Below are positions 37,153-47,518 of a stretch of 64,000 bases of DNA, piece after piece. This stretch comes from Methylobacterium longum. GTDB taxonomy: Bacteria; Pseudomonadota; Alphaproteobacteria; Rhizobiales; Beijerinckiaceae. The DNA lies in NCBI RefSeq assembly GCF_022179385.1, contig NZ_BPQS01000015.1, positions 1 through 64,000 of the forward strand. The letters are read 5' to 3'. The number at the start of each line of letters is the position of its first letter. The first letter of the stretch is position 1. The position numbers and the translations under genes were made by a program. Under the pieces are notes generated by a model that was not told the DNA's origin, searched no databases, and worked only from the letters and a program-made list of their open reading frames with translations.

Positions 37153-37977
37153 ATGACCGAGCCTGTATCCACCGCCGCCCATGCCCGGACCATCCTGGCC
37201 GCGCACGAGCATCGGCGCCCGATCCCGCCGCTGACCGGCTGGGATCCGGCCCTCGACCTGCCGGCCGCCTACCGGGTGGCCGCGGAGGTCCGGCGGCTGC
37301 GGGAGGCGCGGGGCGAGCGTCCGGCGGGCCGCAAGATCGGCTTCACCAACACGACGATCTGGGAGCGGTACGGCGTCGGCGCCCCGATCTGGGGCCACGT
37401 CTACGACACGACCCTGCGTGACCGGGACGCCCTGACGGGGCCGGTGGCGCTCGCCGCCTTCGTGGAACCCCGGATCGAGCCGGAGATCGTGTTCGGCCTC
37501 GCCCGCGCGCCGGAGCCCGGCCTGGACGCGGCGGCCCTGCTCGCGTGCTGCGACTGGGTGGCGAGCGGCTTCGAGATCGTGCAGTCGCTCTATCCCGGCT
37601 GGCGCTTCGCGGCCCCCGACACCGTCGCGGCCTTCGGGCTGCACGGGATGCTGGTGGTCGGCGAGCGCGTGCCCGTCGCCCGGGCGGACCCGCGGGCCTG
37701 GATCGGCGGCCTTGAGAGCTTCACGGCCGATCTCCTGTGCGACGGCGCCGTGGCGGATCGTGGCGGCGGCCGCAACGTCATGGGGACCGGGCCCCTGGCC
37801 GCCCTCGCCCACCTCGTCGATGTGCTGGCTAACGATCCGGCTGCGCCGCCGCTCGCCGCCGGCGAGGTCGTCACCACCGGCACCCTCACCGACGCGCTGC
37901 CGGTCGCCGCCGGCCAGGTGTGGCGCCTGCGGCTCGCGGGCCTGCCGCTGCCCGGCCTCGACCTCGCCCTGATCTGA
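37153..37977 (+). CDS. 2-keto-4-pentenoate hydratase / FAH-fold enzyme
   Basis: 274 residues in the MhpD/fumarylacetoacetate-hydrolase superfamily. Motifs: GRKIGFTNTTIWERYGV, IWGHVYDTT, VEPRIEPEIVFGL (metal Glu pair) and GFEIVQSLYPGW and VTTGTLTDALPVAAG near the end. The fold suits hydrating a 2-oxo-pentenoate or decarboxylating an oxo-acid in aromatic breakdown. No meta-cleavage genes surround it, so the substrate is not evident. Confidence 0.87.
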   Translation: MTEPVSTAAHARTILAAHEHRRPIPPLTGWDPALDLPAAYRVAAEVRRLREARGERPAGRKIGFTNTTIWERYGVGAPIWGHVYDTTLRDRDALTGPVALAAFVEPRIEPEIVFGLARAPEPGLDAAALLACCDWVASGFEIVQSLYPGWRFAAPDTVAAFGLHGMLVVGERVPVARADPRAWIGGLESFTADLLCDGAVADRGGGRNVMGTGPLAALAHLVDVLANDPAAPPLAAGEVVTTGTLTDALPVAAGQVWRLRLAGLPLPGLDLALI

Positions 37978-38078
37978 ACGACCCGCCCGGATCGCCGGGC
38001 CGGAACCCTGCGGATTTCCGGACCGGTTCGGGAACTCGGGCATTGGTAATGGTTAGCCGACATGCCAGATGCTGAGAC

Positions 38079-38312
38079 ATGCCCGGACGCCTGCGGAGAC
38101 GCTACACGACCTTCCTCGTCTCCGTCACGGCGGGACGATCCCGCAGCCAGGGCACCACGGTCTACGCGGTCATGATGCCGGGGGCCGAGGAGGCGCTGGA
38201 GGCGGTCCGCGCGCGCGCCGACCCGGGCGCCACCGTGGCCATCGTGGGCAGCCTCTCCACCCGGATCGCCAAGGCCCTCAAGCTGAAGCCCGACGAGCCG
38301 CGCGCGGTGTAG
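38079..38312 (+). CDS. Small conserved hypothetical protein
   Basis: 77 residues. The start is basic (MPGRLRRRYTTFLVSVTAGR), then YAVMMPGAEEALEAVRARAD and ATVAIVGSLSTRIAKALKLK, a plausible small alpha/beta protein. No family is recognised. It lies between the hydratase and the convergent petR. Codon use is protein-like. Confidence 0.6.
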   Translation: MPGRLRRRYTTFLVSVTAGRSRSQGTTVYAVMMPGAEEALEAVRARADPGATVAIVGSLSTRIAKALKLKPDEPRAV

Positions 38313-38386
38313 GGCGGCCCGGGACCGGCCGCCCCGGTCCCGCGGCCGGAAGCCCCGGTCCCGGGCCGGAAGCCCCTGGCCCGGGC

Positions 38387-39094
38387 TCAATCCACCGCCA
38401 GCCGGTAGCCCACGCCCCGCACGGTCTGCAGGAAGACGGGGTTCGCGGGATCGACCTCGGTCTTGCGGCGCAGGCGGTTGATCTGCACGTCGACGGTGCG
38501 CTCCGCCGCCGCGCCGCCGCTGCCGGCGAGCTGCTCGCGCTCGACATTGGCGCCGCCCGCCATCGCCAGGACGGTCAGGATCTCGCGCTCGCGCTCGGTG
38601 ATGCGGATCAGCTCGTCGTCCCGGCGCAGCTCGCCCCGGTCGATCCGGTACGCGAACGGACCGAAGGTCACGGATTCGGCGCCCGCCGCCCGGGGGCGCA
38701 CGCCGCGCTTGATGATGTTGTTGAGCCGGAGGGTCAGCTCCCGCGGCTCGAAGGGCTTGGGCAGGTAATCGTCCGCGCCGATCTCCAGGCCCATCACCCG
38801 GTCGTTGGTGTTGGAGCGGGCCGTGAGCATCAGGATCGGCACCCGGGAGGTCTCGCGCACGCTGCGGGCGTAGTCGAAGCCGTTCTCGCCCGGCATCATC
38901 ACGTCGAGCACCATCGCGTCGAACACCACGCTCTGGGCCCGCGCCCGCGCCTCCGCGGCGCTCGCCGCCGTGGTGACCCGGAAGCCCTGGTCGGTGAGGT
39001 AGCGGGCGAGCAGCTCCCGCAGCCGGCGGTCGTCGTCGACCACCAGGACGTGCGGGGCCTCGTCGGGCAGCTCCGCCCGGACGGGGATCGTCAC
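38387..39094 (-). CDS. petR: Response regulator, OmpR/PhoB family (PetR-like)
   Basis: 235 residues. The receiver domain has VLVVDDDRRLRELLARYL (acid pair), AMVLDVMMPGENGFDY (phospho-Asp), LTARSNTNDRVMGLEIG (Thr) and YLPKPFEPREL (Lys). The C-terminal winged helix ends VFLQTVRGVGYRLAVD. The start is GTG 39094, which overlaps the stop of the MarR gene (GTGA). The pairing of a MarR gene and this regulator matches petP-petR of Rhodobacter and other alphaproteobacteria. No sensor kinase is adjacent. Confidence 0.9.
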   Translation of the reverse strand: MTIPVRAELPDEAPHVLVVDDDRRLRELLARYLTDQGFRVTTAASAAEARARAQSVVFDAMVLDVMMPGENGFDYARSVRETSRVPILMLTARSNTNDRVMGLEIGADDYLPKPFEPRELTLRLNNIIKRGVRPRAAGAESVTFGPFAYRIDRGELRRDDELIRITEREREILTVLAMAGGANVEREQLAGSGGAAAERTVDVQINRLRRKTEVDPANPVFLQTVRGVGYRLAVD

Positions 39095-39615
39095 GCGCCG
39101 CTCCCGCGCCGCGCCATCAGGCGTTGGACCGCCGGGCGGTCCTCCGGCTCGATCATGGCCATCAGGAAATCCTCCGGCGAGCCCCGTGCGTCCGGGGCGG
39201 CCAGCGCCCGCACGAGGCGACGGGCCTGGACGCGGGTGAGGTCGGCGGCCAGCCCCGCGCCGGCCTCCGTGCAGTAGAGCAGGCGCTGGCGCCGGTCGCT
39301 GGCGCCGGGCTTCTGCGCCACGTAGCCCTGGCCGATCAGGTCCTTGAGGACCCGGTTCAGGCTCTGCTTGGTGATGCGCAGGATGTCGAGGAGTTCGGCG
39401 ATGGTCAGGCCCGGATAGCGGTCGACGAAGTGCAGCACCCGGTGGTGCGCCCGGCCGAAGCCGTAATCCGCCAGGATCCGGTCCGGATCGCCCACGAAGT
39501 CGCGGTAGGCGAAGAACAGGAGCTCGATCAGGTCGTCGCTGCCGAGGGTGGCCGGCGCGGCGACCGGGACGGGTTTGACCGCGAAGGACTCCTCGTGCGG
39601 GGCTGTCCGTGTCAC
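39091..39615 (-). CDS. petP: MarR family regulator (PetP-like)
   Basis: 174 residues; winged helix-turn-helix. DYGFGRAHHRVLHFVDRYPG, LTIAELLDILRITKQSLNRVL (recognition helix), then YVAQKPGASDRRQRLLYCTE (the wing) are the diagnostic parts. It lies first in a two-gene operon with PetR; stop and start overlap. In Rhodobacter the pair acts on the cytochrome bc1 genes, but that target is not in this window. Confidence 0.87.
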   Translation of the reverse strand: MTRTAPHEESFAVKPVPVAAPATLGSDDLIELLFFAYRDFVGDPDRILADYGFGRAHHRVLHFVDRYPGLTIAELLDILRITKQSLNRVLKDLIGQGYVAQKPGASDRRQRLLYCTEAGAGLAADLTRVQARRLVRALAAPDARGSPEDFLMAMIEPEDRPAVQRLMARRGSGA

Positions 39616-39858
39616 GGCGCGGCCGCTCCCAACGTGATAGGTCAGTTTCGGTGACGTTTCTCAAGCAGGGCGGGGCCCGTCAACCCTGACGCGCCCCGAG
39701 GCACCCGGGCGCGTGACCCGCCCGGCCTGGCGGCGCCTCGCCCGCCCGACTCGCGCGTCCGCGCCCGGACCGGTCCGGGCACTTGCCCCCGGCCGGGCTT
39801 GCGGGCGATCCGGCCCCTCCGCTACGCAGTCCCGGGCGGACGGACGGAGCGATCGACC

Positions 39859-41223
39859 ATGGCCGAGGCAGCTGAACCGGGGCGCCGCCTGTGGATCCGC
39901 GACCCGCTCGCCATCCTGGCCGAGGGGGCCGGCGGCGGGATCGTGGTCGCGGGAACCCGGATCGTCGAACACGTACCGGCCGGGGCACGGCCCGCGGGGC
40001 CCGTGGACGAGATCTTCGACGCGTCCCGCCACGTGGTCATCCCCGGGCTGATCAACACCCACCACCACGCCTTCCAGACGCTGACCCGCGCCCACCCGCT
40101 GGCGATCGACAAGCCGCTCTTCCCCTGGCTGAAGGCGCTCTACACGGTCTGGGGGCGGATCACCCCGGAGGCGTTCCGGCTGGCCACGCGGGTGGCCTTC
40201 ACCGAACTGCTGCTCTCGGGCTGCACCACGGCGGGCGACCACCATTACCTGTTCCCCAGGGGGCTGGAGGATTCCGTGGACGTCCAGGTCGCGGAGGCCC
40301 GGGACCTGGGCATCCGCGCCTTCGTCACCCGCGGCTCCATGAGCCTGTCCGACCGGGAGGGCGGCCTGCCCCCGGAGGCGCTGACGCAGGACGACGACGC
40401 GATCCTCTCCGACAGCGAGCGGGTGCTGAACCTGTTCCACGACCCCGCCCCCGGCGCGATGGTGCAGATCGGGCTGGCGCCGTGCTCGCCCTTCGCGGTG
40501 ACCAAGCGCCTGATGCGCGAGAGCGCGGACCTCGCCGCCCGCCACGGAGCCCGCCTGCACACCCATCTGGGCGAGACGCTGGACGAGGACGGCTATTGCC
40601 AGTCGATGTTCGGCTGCCGGCCCGTGGAGTACCTGGAGGAGGTCGGGTGGCTGAACGACCGGGTCTGGCTCGCCCACGGCATCCACTTCACCGATGCCGA
40701 GGTGGCCCGGCTCGGCGGGGCGGGGGTCGGCGTCTGCCACTGCCCGACCTCGAACATGACCCTGGCCTCGGGCCGCTGCCGCACCTGCGAACTGGAGGCG
40801 GCGGGCTCGCCCGTGGGCCTCGGGGTCGACGGCTCGGCCTCCAACGACAGCTCGAACCTGATGGAGGGGGTGCGTCACGCCCTGATGATCAACCGGCTCA
40901 CCTACGGGGCGGAGGCCGTGACCCATCTGGATGCCCTGCGCTGGGCGACCGAGGGCTCGGCCGCCTGCCTCGGCCGCTCCGATATCGGCCGGATCGCGCC
41001 GGGCCGGGAGGCCGATCTCGCGCTGTTCACCCTGGAGGAACTGCGCTTCTCCGGCGCCCACGACCCGCTGGCCGCGCTGGTCCTGTGCGGCGCCACCCGG
41101 GCCGACCGGGTGATGGTGGCGGGGCGCTGGCGGGTGATCGACGGGCAGCCGCTCGGGGTCGATACCGGGATGCTCCACGAGGCGCATTCCCGGCTGGCGG
41201 TGGCGCTGTTCGGGACGCTGTAG
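39859..41223 (+). CDS. Amidohydrolase, 8-oxoguanine deaminase type
   Basis: 454 residues, metal-dependent. Motif VIPGLINTHHHAFQTLTRAH begins the barrel, HTHLGETLDEDGYC and VWLAHGIHFTDAE give more metal His, HCPTSNMTLASG and VGLGVDGSASNDSSNL the final Asp and substrate loop. The SASNDSSN context favours 8-oxoguanine deaminase or hydroxy-atrazine ethylaminohydrolase-like enzymes. ATG 39859 (MAEAAEPG) was chosen. It is divergent from petPR and convergent with ftfL. Confidence 0.88.
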   Translation: MAEAAEPGRRLWIRDPLAILAEGAGGGIVVAGTRIVEHVPAGARPAGPVDEIFDASRHVVIPGLINTHHHAFQTLTRAHPLAIDKPLFPWLKALYTVWGRITPEAFRLATRVAFTELLLSGCTTAGDHHYLFPRGLEDSVDVQVAEARDLGIRAFVTRGSMSLSDREGGLPPEALTQDDDAILSDSERVLNLFHDPAPGAMVQIGLAPCSPFAVTKRLMRESADLAARHGARLHTHLGETLDEDGYCQSMFGCRPVEYLEEVGWLNDRVWLAHGIHFTDAEVARLGGAGVGVCHCPTSNMTLASGRCRTCELEAAGSPVGLGVDGSASNDSSNLMEGVRHALMINRLTYGAEAVTHLDALRWATEGSAACLGRSDIGRIAPGREADLALFTLEELRFSGAHDPLAALVLCGATRADRVMVAGRWRVIDGQPLGVDTGMLHEAHSRLAVALFGTL

Positions 41224-41436
41224 GATCCGGCCGCCGGAGGGCCCGCGCCCGTCCGCGGTCTCCGCCCCGGTCCGGCCCTATCGGGACGGGTCGCCGGCCG
41301 CGACGGCGCTCATCCGCGGCCCGAGGGTCGTGACCGGCGAGGTGATCGACGGCGGCGCGACCGGCGTGCCCCGGCCCGATCCCTGGACCGGCTCACCGGA
41401 GGGGCGAGCCGGTCCGGCTGCGGGAACCGGCGCTCC

Positions 41437-43110
41437 TCAGAACAGCCCGTCGATCTGGCCGTTGGCGTCGAGGCGGATCGTGTCGGCGGCGGGCACCCGG
41501 GGCAGGCCCGGCATGGTCATGATCTCCCCGCAGATCGCCACCACGAAGCCGGCGCCGGCCGAGAGCCGCACGTCGCGCACCCCCACGATGTGGCCCTCCG
41601 GGGCACCCATCAGCCCCGGGTTGGTGGAGAACGAGTACTGCGTCTTGGCCATGCAGATCGGCAAGTGGCCGTAGCCGTCCTTCTCGAAGGCGGCGAGCTT
41701 GCCGGCCGCCTTGGCCTCGATCTGGATGTCGGCCGCGCCGTAGAGCTTGGTAGCGATCGACCGGATCTTCTCCGAGAGCGGCGCCTCCGTCTCGTAGGCG
41801 TGGCGGATCGGCGCCGGCTCGGCCTGCGCGAGCTTCACCACGGCCCGGGCGAGTTCCTCGGCCCCGGCCCCGCCCTCGGCCCAGTGGCGGCAGGTGATCG
41901 CCTCGACGTCGAGCCGCGCGCGGCACAGCTCCTTGAGCTTGGCGTGCTCGGCGTCGGTGTCGGCGTGGAAGTGGTTGACGCCGACCACCACCGGCAGGCC
42001 GAAGCCGCGCAGGTTGGTCACGTGCCGGGCGAGGTTGGCGAAGCCCTTCTCCAGGGCGTCGATGTTCTCGGCCCCGAGGTTCTTCTTGTCGACGCCGCCG
42101 TGCATCTTGAGGGCGCGGATCGTGGCGACCACCACGACCGCCGAGGGGGCCAGCCCCGCCTGCCGGCACTTGATGTCGAGGAACTTCTCGGCGCCCAGAT
42201 CGGCGCCGAACCCGGCCTCGGTCACCGTGTAGTCGGCGAGCCGCAGGCCGGCCCGGGTGGCGATCACCGAGTTGCAGCCATGGGCGATGTTGGCGAAGGG
42301 GCCGCCATGGATCAGCGCGGGGTTGCCCTCCAGCGTCTGCACGAGGTTGGGCTGCAGGGCGTCCTTGAGCAGCACCGTCATGGCGCCGGTGGCCTTCACG
42401 TCCTTGAGGGTGACGAGCTTGCGGTCGCGGGTCTCGGCGATGACGATCCGGCCGAGGCGCTCCTCCAGGTCGGCGAGGTCACGCGCGAGGCAGAACACCG
42501 CCATCACCTCGGAGGCGACCGTGATGTCGAAGCCGTCCTCCCGGGGGAAGCCGTTGGCGACGCCGCCGAGCGACTGGGTGATCTGGCGCAGCGCCCGGTC
42601 GTTCATGTCGACGACGCGGCGCCAGTGGATGCGGCGCACGTCGATGTTGAGCTCGTTGGCCCAGTAGACGTGGTTGTCGATCAGCGCGGCCGCGAGGCTG
42701 TGGGCCGACGTGATGGCGTGGAAGTCGCCGGTGAAGTGCAGGTTGATCTGCTCCATCGGCACGACCTGCGCCTTGCCGCCGCCGGCCGCGCCGCCCTTCA
42801 TGCCGAAGCACGGCCCGAGCGAGGGCTCGCGCAGGCAGATCATGGTCTTCTCGCCGATGCGGTTCAGGGCGTCGCCCAGGCCCACCGTGGTGGTGGTCTT
42901 GCCCTCGCCCGCCGGCGTCGGCGAGATGGCGGTCACCAGCACGAGCTTGCCGGGCGTCCGGCTCTCCAGCCCGGCGATGTAGCCGTGGTCGATCTTGGCG
43001 ATGTGCCGGCCGTAATTGTGGAGTGCGTCATCCGGGATGCCCAGCGTCTCGGCGACCTGTGCGATCGGCTTCAGGGTCGCGGCGCGGGCGATCTCGATGT
43101 CTGACGGCAT
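41437..43110 (-). CDS. ftfL: Formate--tetrahydrofolate ligase
   Basis: 557 residues; ATP-dependent joining of formate to tetrahydrofolate. In methylotrophic alphaproteobacteria this is the enzyme that moves C1 units from formate into the serine cycle. The P-loop is [18 protein letters not shown], with [45 protein letters not shown] and [17 protein letters not shown] 43110 follows AGGGAGG. The usual C1 partner genes are not nearby. Confidence 0.97.
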   Translation of the reverse strand: MPSDIEIARAATLKPIAQVAETLGIPDDALHNYGRHIAKIDHGYIAGLESRTPGKLVLVTAISPTPAGEGKTTTTVGLGDALNRIGEKTMICLREPSLGPCFGMKGGAAGGGKAQVVPMEQINLHFTGDFHAITSAHSLAAALIDNHVYWANELNIDVRRIHWRRVVDMNDRALRQITQSLGGVANGFPREDGFDITVASEVMAVFCLARDLADLEERLGRIVIAETRDRKLVTLKDVKATGAMTVLLKDALQPNLVQTLEGNPALIHGGPFANIAHGCNSVIATRAGLRLADYTVTEAGFGADLGAEKFLDIKCRQAGLAPSAVVVVATIRALKMHGGVDKKNLGAENIDALEKGFANLARHVTNLRGFGLPVVVGVNHFHADTDAEHAKLKELCRARLDVEAITCRHWAEGGAGAEELARAVVKLAQAEPAPIRHAYETEAPLSEKIRSIATKLYGAADIQIEAKAAGKLAAFEKDGYGHLPICMAKTQYSFSTNPGLMGAPEGHIVGVRDVRLSAGAGFVVAICGEIMTMPGLPRVPAADTIRLDANGQIDGLF

Positions 43111-43293
43111 GGGCGTTCCCTCCCTGGATTGCGGGCTCGGAGCCCGACCGCCGGCTGTTGCCGTGACGGTGTCCGCTCGTGCGGGCAGCCGCCCGCGAAC
43201 GGCTGCGCAGTGTGCGTCAAACGTGCGGGAAATGCGCGTCGATTTTTATGAGGCGGCGGACAAAAACAAGTTTCTGGTCCGCCGGCCGGGGGA

Positions 43294-43322
43294 GGCCGGG
43301 GGATGGCCGCCATCCCCGGGCC
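43294..43322. terminator. Strong hairpin between ftfL and the TPR gene
   Basis: Arms GGCCGGGGGATGGC and GCCATCCCCGGGCC pair over 14 positions with one mismatch and one unpaired centre base. It lies 3' of the TPR gene (minus strand) and 5' of ftfL, so it may end the TPR message. It has no T-run. The gap 43111-43469 also holds a CGCGGC...GCCGCG hairpin near 43339-43354 and an AT-rich part near 43240-43280 that probably carries the ftfL promoter. Confidence 0.55.
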
Positions 43323-43469
43323 TCATCCGGAGGCGCCGGAGCGCGGCGCAGGCCGCGAAGGGGGCGCCGGAAGGTGCCGCGACCCGTCGAGCCCGCCTTC
43401 CCGGGCGGCCTCGCCGCACCGCGGGATGACGGGGGTGGAGGGGAGCCGGCGTCGCGGGGCCGGGCCCCG

Positions 43470-45338
43470 TCAGCCCCCCGACTTCTTGGCCTTGTCGGCG
43501 GCGCCGGGCGCCTCGTGGGGCTGCGGCGCGCCCTTCGGAAGCTCCGGGTTCTCGGCATTGTGCGGGGCGGCCACCGGCGCCGGCACGGTCTCGGCCGTGG
43601 CGGTCGGCTTCTCGATGTCCGGCAGACCGTCCTTCAGCTTCGCGTTGATCTGCGCGAGGTCGTCCGGCTCGGGATTGAGGTCCTTGGCATGCTGCCACTG
43701 GAACTTGCCCTCCAGCCGCCGGCCCGCGCGCCAGTAGGCGTCCCCCAGGTGGTCGTTGATGGTCGGATCGCCGGGCTTCAGCTCGACCGCCTTCTCCAGC
43801 TCCCGCACCGCGTCGTCCCAGCGGCCGAGGCGGAAATAGGCCCAGCCCAGGCTGTCGACGATCATGCCGTCCCGCGGGCTCGCGTCGGCGGCCTGCTGCA
43901 GCAGCTTGAACGCCTCGTCGATGTTGGTGTTCTGGTCGACCCAGGAATAGCCCAGGTAGTTCATCACCTGCGCCTTGGCGGCCGGCTGGTTGGCCGGCAC
44001 GAGGGACAGCGCCTTCTTCAGGTCGGCCTCGGCCTTCGGCCACTGCTTGGCGCGCTCGTAGGCGGTGCCGCGGAAGTAGTAGGTCGTCCAGTAATTGGCC
44101 TGCGGCCGGTCGCCGATCAGGTTGATCGCCCGCGAGTAGGTGGCGGCGGCCTCCTCGTACTTCTTGCGGGCGCGCTGGACGTTGCCGAGCGCCGAGATCA
44201 CGTCGATGTCGTCCGGGTGGGCCTTCATGGTCGCGTCGAGATGCGCGAGCGCCTCGTCGCCCTTGCCCATCTGCTCCAAGTTCAGGCCGACCTGGATGTC
44301 GGCGTTGAGCTTGAGCGGCGAGGTCGCGGGGATCTGCGCGTAGGCCTCGTTGGCGCGCTCGGTCTGCTTCATCCGGTCGAGGGTGTCGGCCAGCGTCAGC
44401 CGGGCGAGGGCATGGTCGGGGGCGAGGTAGAGGGCCAGCCGCAGGTAGATCACCGCGGGCAGCTCGTCGCCCTGCGTGGAACCGGCCGAGCCCAGCCCGT
44501 ACAGCACCTCGGCGGCGCCCTCCTGCGCGGTGGTGACCAGGCGCGTGAGGGGCTTGCCCTCCTTGAGCTTGTCGAGGGCGTCGCGCACCAGCGGGTGGCG
44601 CGGCGAGAGCTGGTCGAAGTCCGAATAGGCCTGGATCGCGAGGTCGGTGCGGCCGAGGCTCGCCTCCATCCGGGCATAGGCGTCGACGATGCGCAGGGTG
44701 TTGCGGTCGGCCTCGTAGGCGGCCTTGAGGCGCCGCTCGGCCTCGGCGTTGTCGCCGGTCACCGCCGCGATCAGGCCGGCATGGTAGTCCCGGAAGGTGT
44801 TGTAGTAGCGCTCGCCCCGGAGCTTGTTGACCGTCTCCAGCGCCTTCTTGCCGTCGCCCGCGCCGGCATACGACCAGGCGGTGAGCAGCGTCGCGGTCAG
44901 GTCGGTGGCCGCCCCGCGCCCGCTGCGGGAGAAGTTCTGGCGGGCGGCGGCCCACTGGCCGGCCTTGATCTGGCGCACCCCGAGGGAGAGGTTGGCGAGC
45001 CCGTTGGTGGGATCGCGGGCGATCAGCTTCTCGGCCGCGCGGAACGCGTCCGGCAGGGCGCCGTCGGCGAGCAGCGAGATGAAGGCGCGCTCGACCAGCT
45101 CGGCGTTGCGCGGGTCGGCCTTCACGGCCTCGCGGTAGAAGGTGGCCGCCGCCGCCGTGTCCCGGGAGGCGCCCGCGATGTAGGCCGAGAGGAAGTTGCC
45201 CTCCAGCGAGTCCGCGGGCTCGTAGTCGAGCACCGGGGCCGATTCCTTGGGCTGCGCGGCCAGCACGGTCTGCGGGAGCCCGGCGGCGAGCAGCAGGGCG
45301 AGCGCCGAGACGCTCCGGCGGGCGCGTGATGTCATCAT
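43470..45338 (-). CDS. Secreted TPR-repeat protein
   Basis: 622 residues. A signal peptide (VSALALLLAAGLPQTVLAAQ) precedes at least ten TPR-like helices such as AATFYREAVKADPRNAELVE, YARMEASLGRTDLAIQAYSD, GWAYFRLGRWDDAVRELEK. The last 50 residues are Pro/Lys-rich. ATG 45338 (MMTSRARRS) is preferred to upstream in-frame starts. Export and the number of repeats suggest a scaffold in the periplasm; the role is not known. A hairpin lies past the end. Confidence 0.85.
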   Translation of the reverse strand: MMTSRARRSVSALALLLAAGLPQTVLAAQPKESAPVLDYEPADSLEGNFLSAYIAGASRDTAAAATFYREAVKADPRNAELVERAFISLLADGALPDAFRAAEKLIARDPTNGLANLSLGVRQIKAGQWAAARQNFSRSGRGAATDLTATLLTAWSYAGAGDGKKALETVNKLRGERYYNTFRDYHAGLIAAVTGDNAEAERRLKAAYEADRNTLRIVDAYARMEASLGRTDLAIQAYSDFDQLSPRHPLVRDALDKLKEGKPLTRLVTTAQEGAAEVLYGLGSAGSTQGDELPAVIYLRLALYLAPDHALARLTLADTLDRMKQTERANEAYAQIPATSPLKLNADIQVGLNLEQMGKGDEALAHLDATMKAHPDDIDVISALGNVQRARKKYEEAAATYSRAINLIGDRPQANYWTTYYFRGTAYERAKQWPKAEADLKKALSLVPANQPAAKAQVMNYLGYSWVDQNTNIDEAFKLLQQAADASPRDGMIVDSLGWAYFRLGRWDDAVRELEKAVELKPGDPTINDHLGDAYWRAGRRLEGKFQWQHAKDLNPEPDDLAQINAKLKDGLPDIEKPTATAETVPAPVAAPHNAENPELPKGAPQPHEAPGAADKAKKSGG

Positions 45339-45603
45339 GAACCGATCGCGGCTCCTGGGCGCCGGCCAGCCAAGGGGCCAGGCGCGAGAATGGCGGGTTA
45401 TCCCCGGAAAAACGCCGGGGACACTGGACCCATCCCGCCAGCCCCGCAAGGCGAAAGGATGGCGCGGGGCGGATGAGCGGGTCGTCCGCCGTCCCGTCGG
45501 CGGGCGCGCCGCGACCCGGTGCGGCACGGGGCCGGCCGCGACGCCCCCGCGCCCGCGGGCGGCGCGCCTCGGCGCCCCTCGGCGTTCCGGCCGGGACCCG
45601 GCC

Positions 45604-47277
45604 TCACATGTTCGGGTAGTTCGGGCCGCCCGGGCCCTCCGGCGTCACCCAGTCGATGTTCTGGTTCGGATCCTTGATGTCGCAGGTCTTGCAGTGGACG
45701 CAGTTCTGCGCGTTGATCTGGTAGCGCACGCCGTCGCTGGCGGCGGCATCCTCCACCCACTCGTACACGCCCGCCGGGCAGTAGCGGCCCGAGGGCCCGC
45801 CGTAGACGTCGTGCTCGGAGCGCTTCTGCAACTCCAGGTCGCGGACCTTGAGGTGGGGCGGCTGGTCCTCCTCGTGGTTGGTGTTCGACAGGTAGACCGA
45901 GGAGAGCCGGTCGAAGGTCAGCTTGCCGTCGGGCTTCGGGTAGACGATCGGCGTCACCTCGGAGAGGGGCTTCAGGCAGGCATGGTCGGGCTTGCCGTGC
46001 GAGAGCGTGCCGAACGGCGAGGCGCCCAGCAGGCTGGTCGCCCACATGTCGATCCCGCCGAGCCCCACGCCCACCAGGGTGCCGTAACGCGACCAGAGCG
46101 GCTTGACGTTGCGCACGGCCTTGAGGTCCCGCCCGATCGGGCTGTCGCGCCAGCCGGCCTCGTAGGCGGTGAGCTCGTCGCCGGCGCGACCGGCCTTCAG
46201 GGCGTCCGCGATGGCCTCGGCCGCCTGCATGCCGGACAGCACCGCGTTGTGCGAACCCTTGATCCGCGGGACGTTCACGAACCCCGCCGAGCAGCCGACC
46301 AGGCAGCCGCCGGGGAAGACGAGCTTCGGCACCGATTGCCAGCCGCCCTCCATGATGGCGCGCGCGCCGTAGCCGATGCGCTTGGCGCCCGCGAAGGTGT
46401 CGGCGATCAGCGGGTGGGTCTTGAAGCGCTGGAACTCCTCGAACGGCGACAGGGTCGGGTTCTCGTAGTTCAGGTGCGTGACGAAGCCGACCGAGAGCAG
46501 GTTGTCGTCGAAATGGTAGAGCCAGGAGCCGCCGCCGGCCTTGTTGGGGAGCGGCCAGCCCATGGTGTGGCGCACCAGCCCCCGCTCGAAGGTCGCGTCC
46601 GGCAGCTGCCACAGCTCCTTCACGCCGAGCCCGTACTTGAAGTGGTCGCTGTGCCGGCTGAGGGAGAAGCGCTGGATCAGGCCCTTGGTGAGGTTGCCCC
46701 GCGCGCCCTCGCCGAACACCGTGTACTTGGCGCGCAGCTCCATGCCGCGGGTGTAGTCCTCCCGCGGCTCGCCCGAGCGGCCGATGCCGAGATCGCCCGT
46801 GGCGACGCCCGCCACGGCGCCGTTGGCGTCGAACAGCACCTCGGAGGCCGGGAAGCCCGGATAGATCTCGACCCCGAGCGCCTCGGCCTGGGCGCCCAGG
46901 TACTTGCACACGTTCGACAGCGAGCCGACGAAGTTGCCGTGGTTCGACATGAGCTTGGGGAAGAACACGTTCGGCATGGTGACGCCGCTGTTCCGGGTGA
47001 GCAGCATGAACTCGTCGCGCTGGACCTCCGTCTTGAGCGGGCGCTCCGGATCCTGGCGCCACTCGGGCAGCAGCTGGTCGAGGCCGCTCGGGTCGATCAC
47101 CGCGCCCGACAGGATGTGGGCGCCGACCTCCGAGCCCTTCTCGACGACGACGACGGAGATCTCCTCGCCGATCTCGGCGGCGCGCTGCTTCAGGCGGATC
47201 GCGGTGGCGAGGCCGGCCGGGCCGGCGCCCACCACGACCACGTCGAAATCCATGCTCTCGCGTTCGGGCAGCGCCAT
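45604..47277 (-). CDS. etfD: Electron transfer flavoprotein-ubiquinone oxidoreductase
   Basis: 557 residues; passes electrons from ETF (fatty-acid and amino-acid oxidation) to ubiquinone in the inner membrane. The FAD loop is DVVVVGAGPAGLATAIRLKQ, followed by EVGAHILSGAVIDPSGLDQL. GGCLVGCSAGFVNVPRIKGS is a family signature, and the C-terminal [4Fe-4S] domain is YCPAGVYEW then NCVHCKTCDIKDPNQNIDW. ATG 47277 is preferred over an upstream in-frame extension. The ETF genes are not in the window. Confidence 0.95.
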   Translation of the reverse strand: MALPERESMDFDVVVVGAGPAGLATAIRLKQRAAEIGEEISVVVVEKGSEVGAHILSGAVIDPSGLDQLLPEWRQDPERPLKTEVQRDEFMLLTRNSGVTMPNVFFPKLMSNHGNFVGSLSNVCKYLGAQAEALGVEIYPGFPASEVLFDANGAVAGVATGDLGIGRSGEPREDYTRGMELRAKYTVFGEGARGNLTKGLIQRFSLSRHSDHFKYGLGVKELWQLPDATFERGLVRHTMGWPLPNKAGGGSWLYHFDDNLLSVGFVTHLNYENPTLSPFEEFQRFKTHPLIADTFAGAKRIGYGARAIMEGGWQSVPKLVFPGGCLVGCSAGFVNVPRIKGSHNAVLSGMQAAEAIADALKAGRAGDELTAYEAGWRDSPIGRDLKAVRNVKPLWSRYGTLVGVGLGGIDMWATSLLGASPFGTLSHGKPDHACLKPLSEVTPIVYPKPDGKLTFDRLSSVYLSNTNHEEDQPPHLKVRDLELQKRSEHDVYGGPSGRYCPAGVYEWVEDAAASDGVRYQINAQNCVHCKTCDIKDPNQNIDWVTPEGPGGPNYPNM

Positions 47278-47518
47278 CCTGGCCTCCTTATTCTTGTTCC
47301 GGCGCCCGGTACGTCGCCGGGCCGGCATCCCTGCTGCCGTCTCAAGCGATTCCAAGCTGGAAAGGCAAGGTGCCGAAGCGTCGGCCGCAGGCAAAGTTCC
47401 CTGTGCCGCAGGGCGGGCCCCGCGGCGCCGCGCAGCCGGCCGGTCCCCTCCGGCGCGGGCGCCCCACCCTGCGGGGGCCGGGGCGGACCGGCGCCCCCGG
47501 GGCGCGGGCACCGCGCTG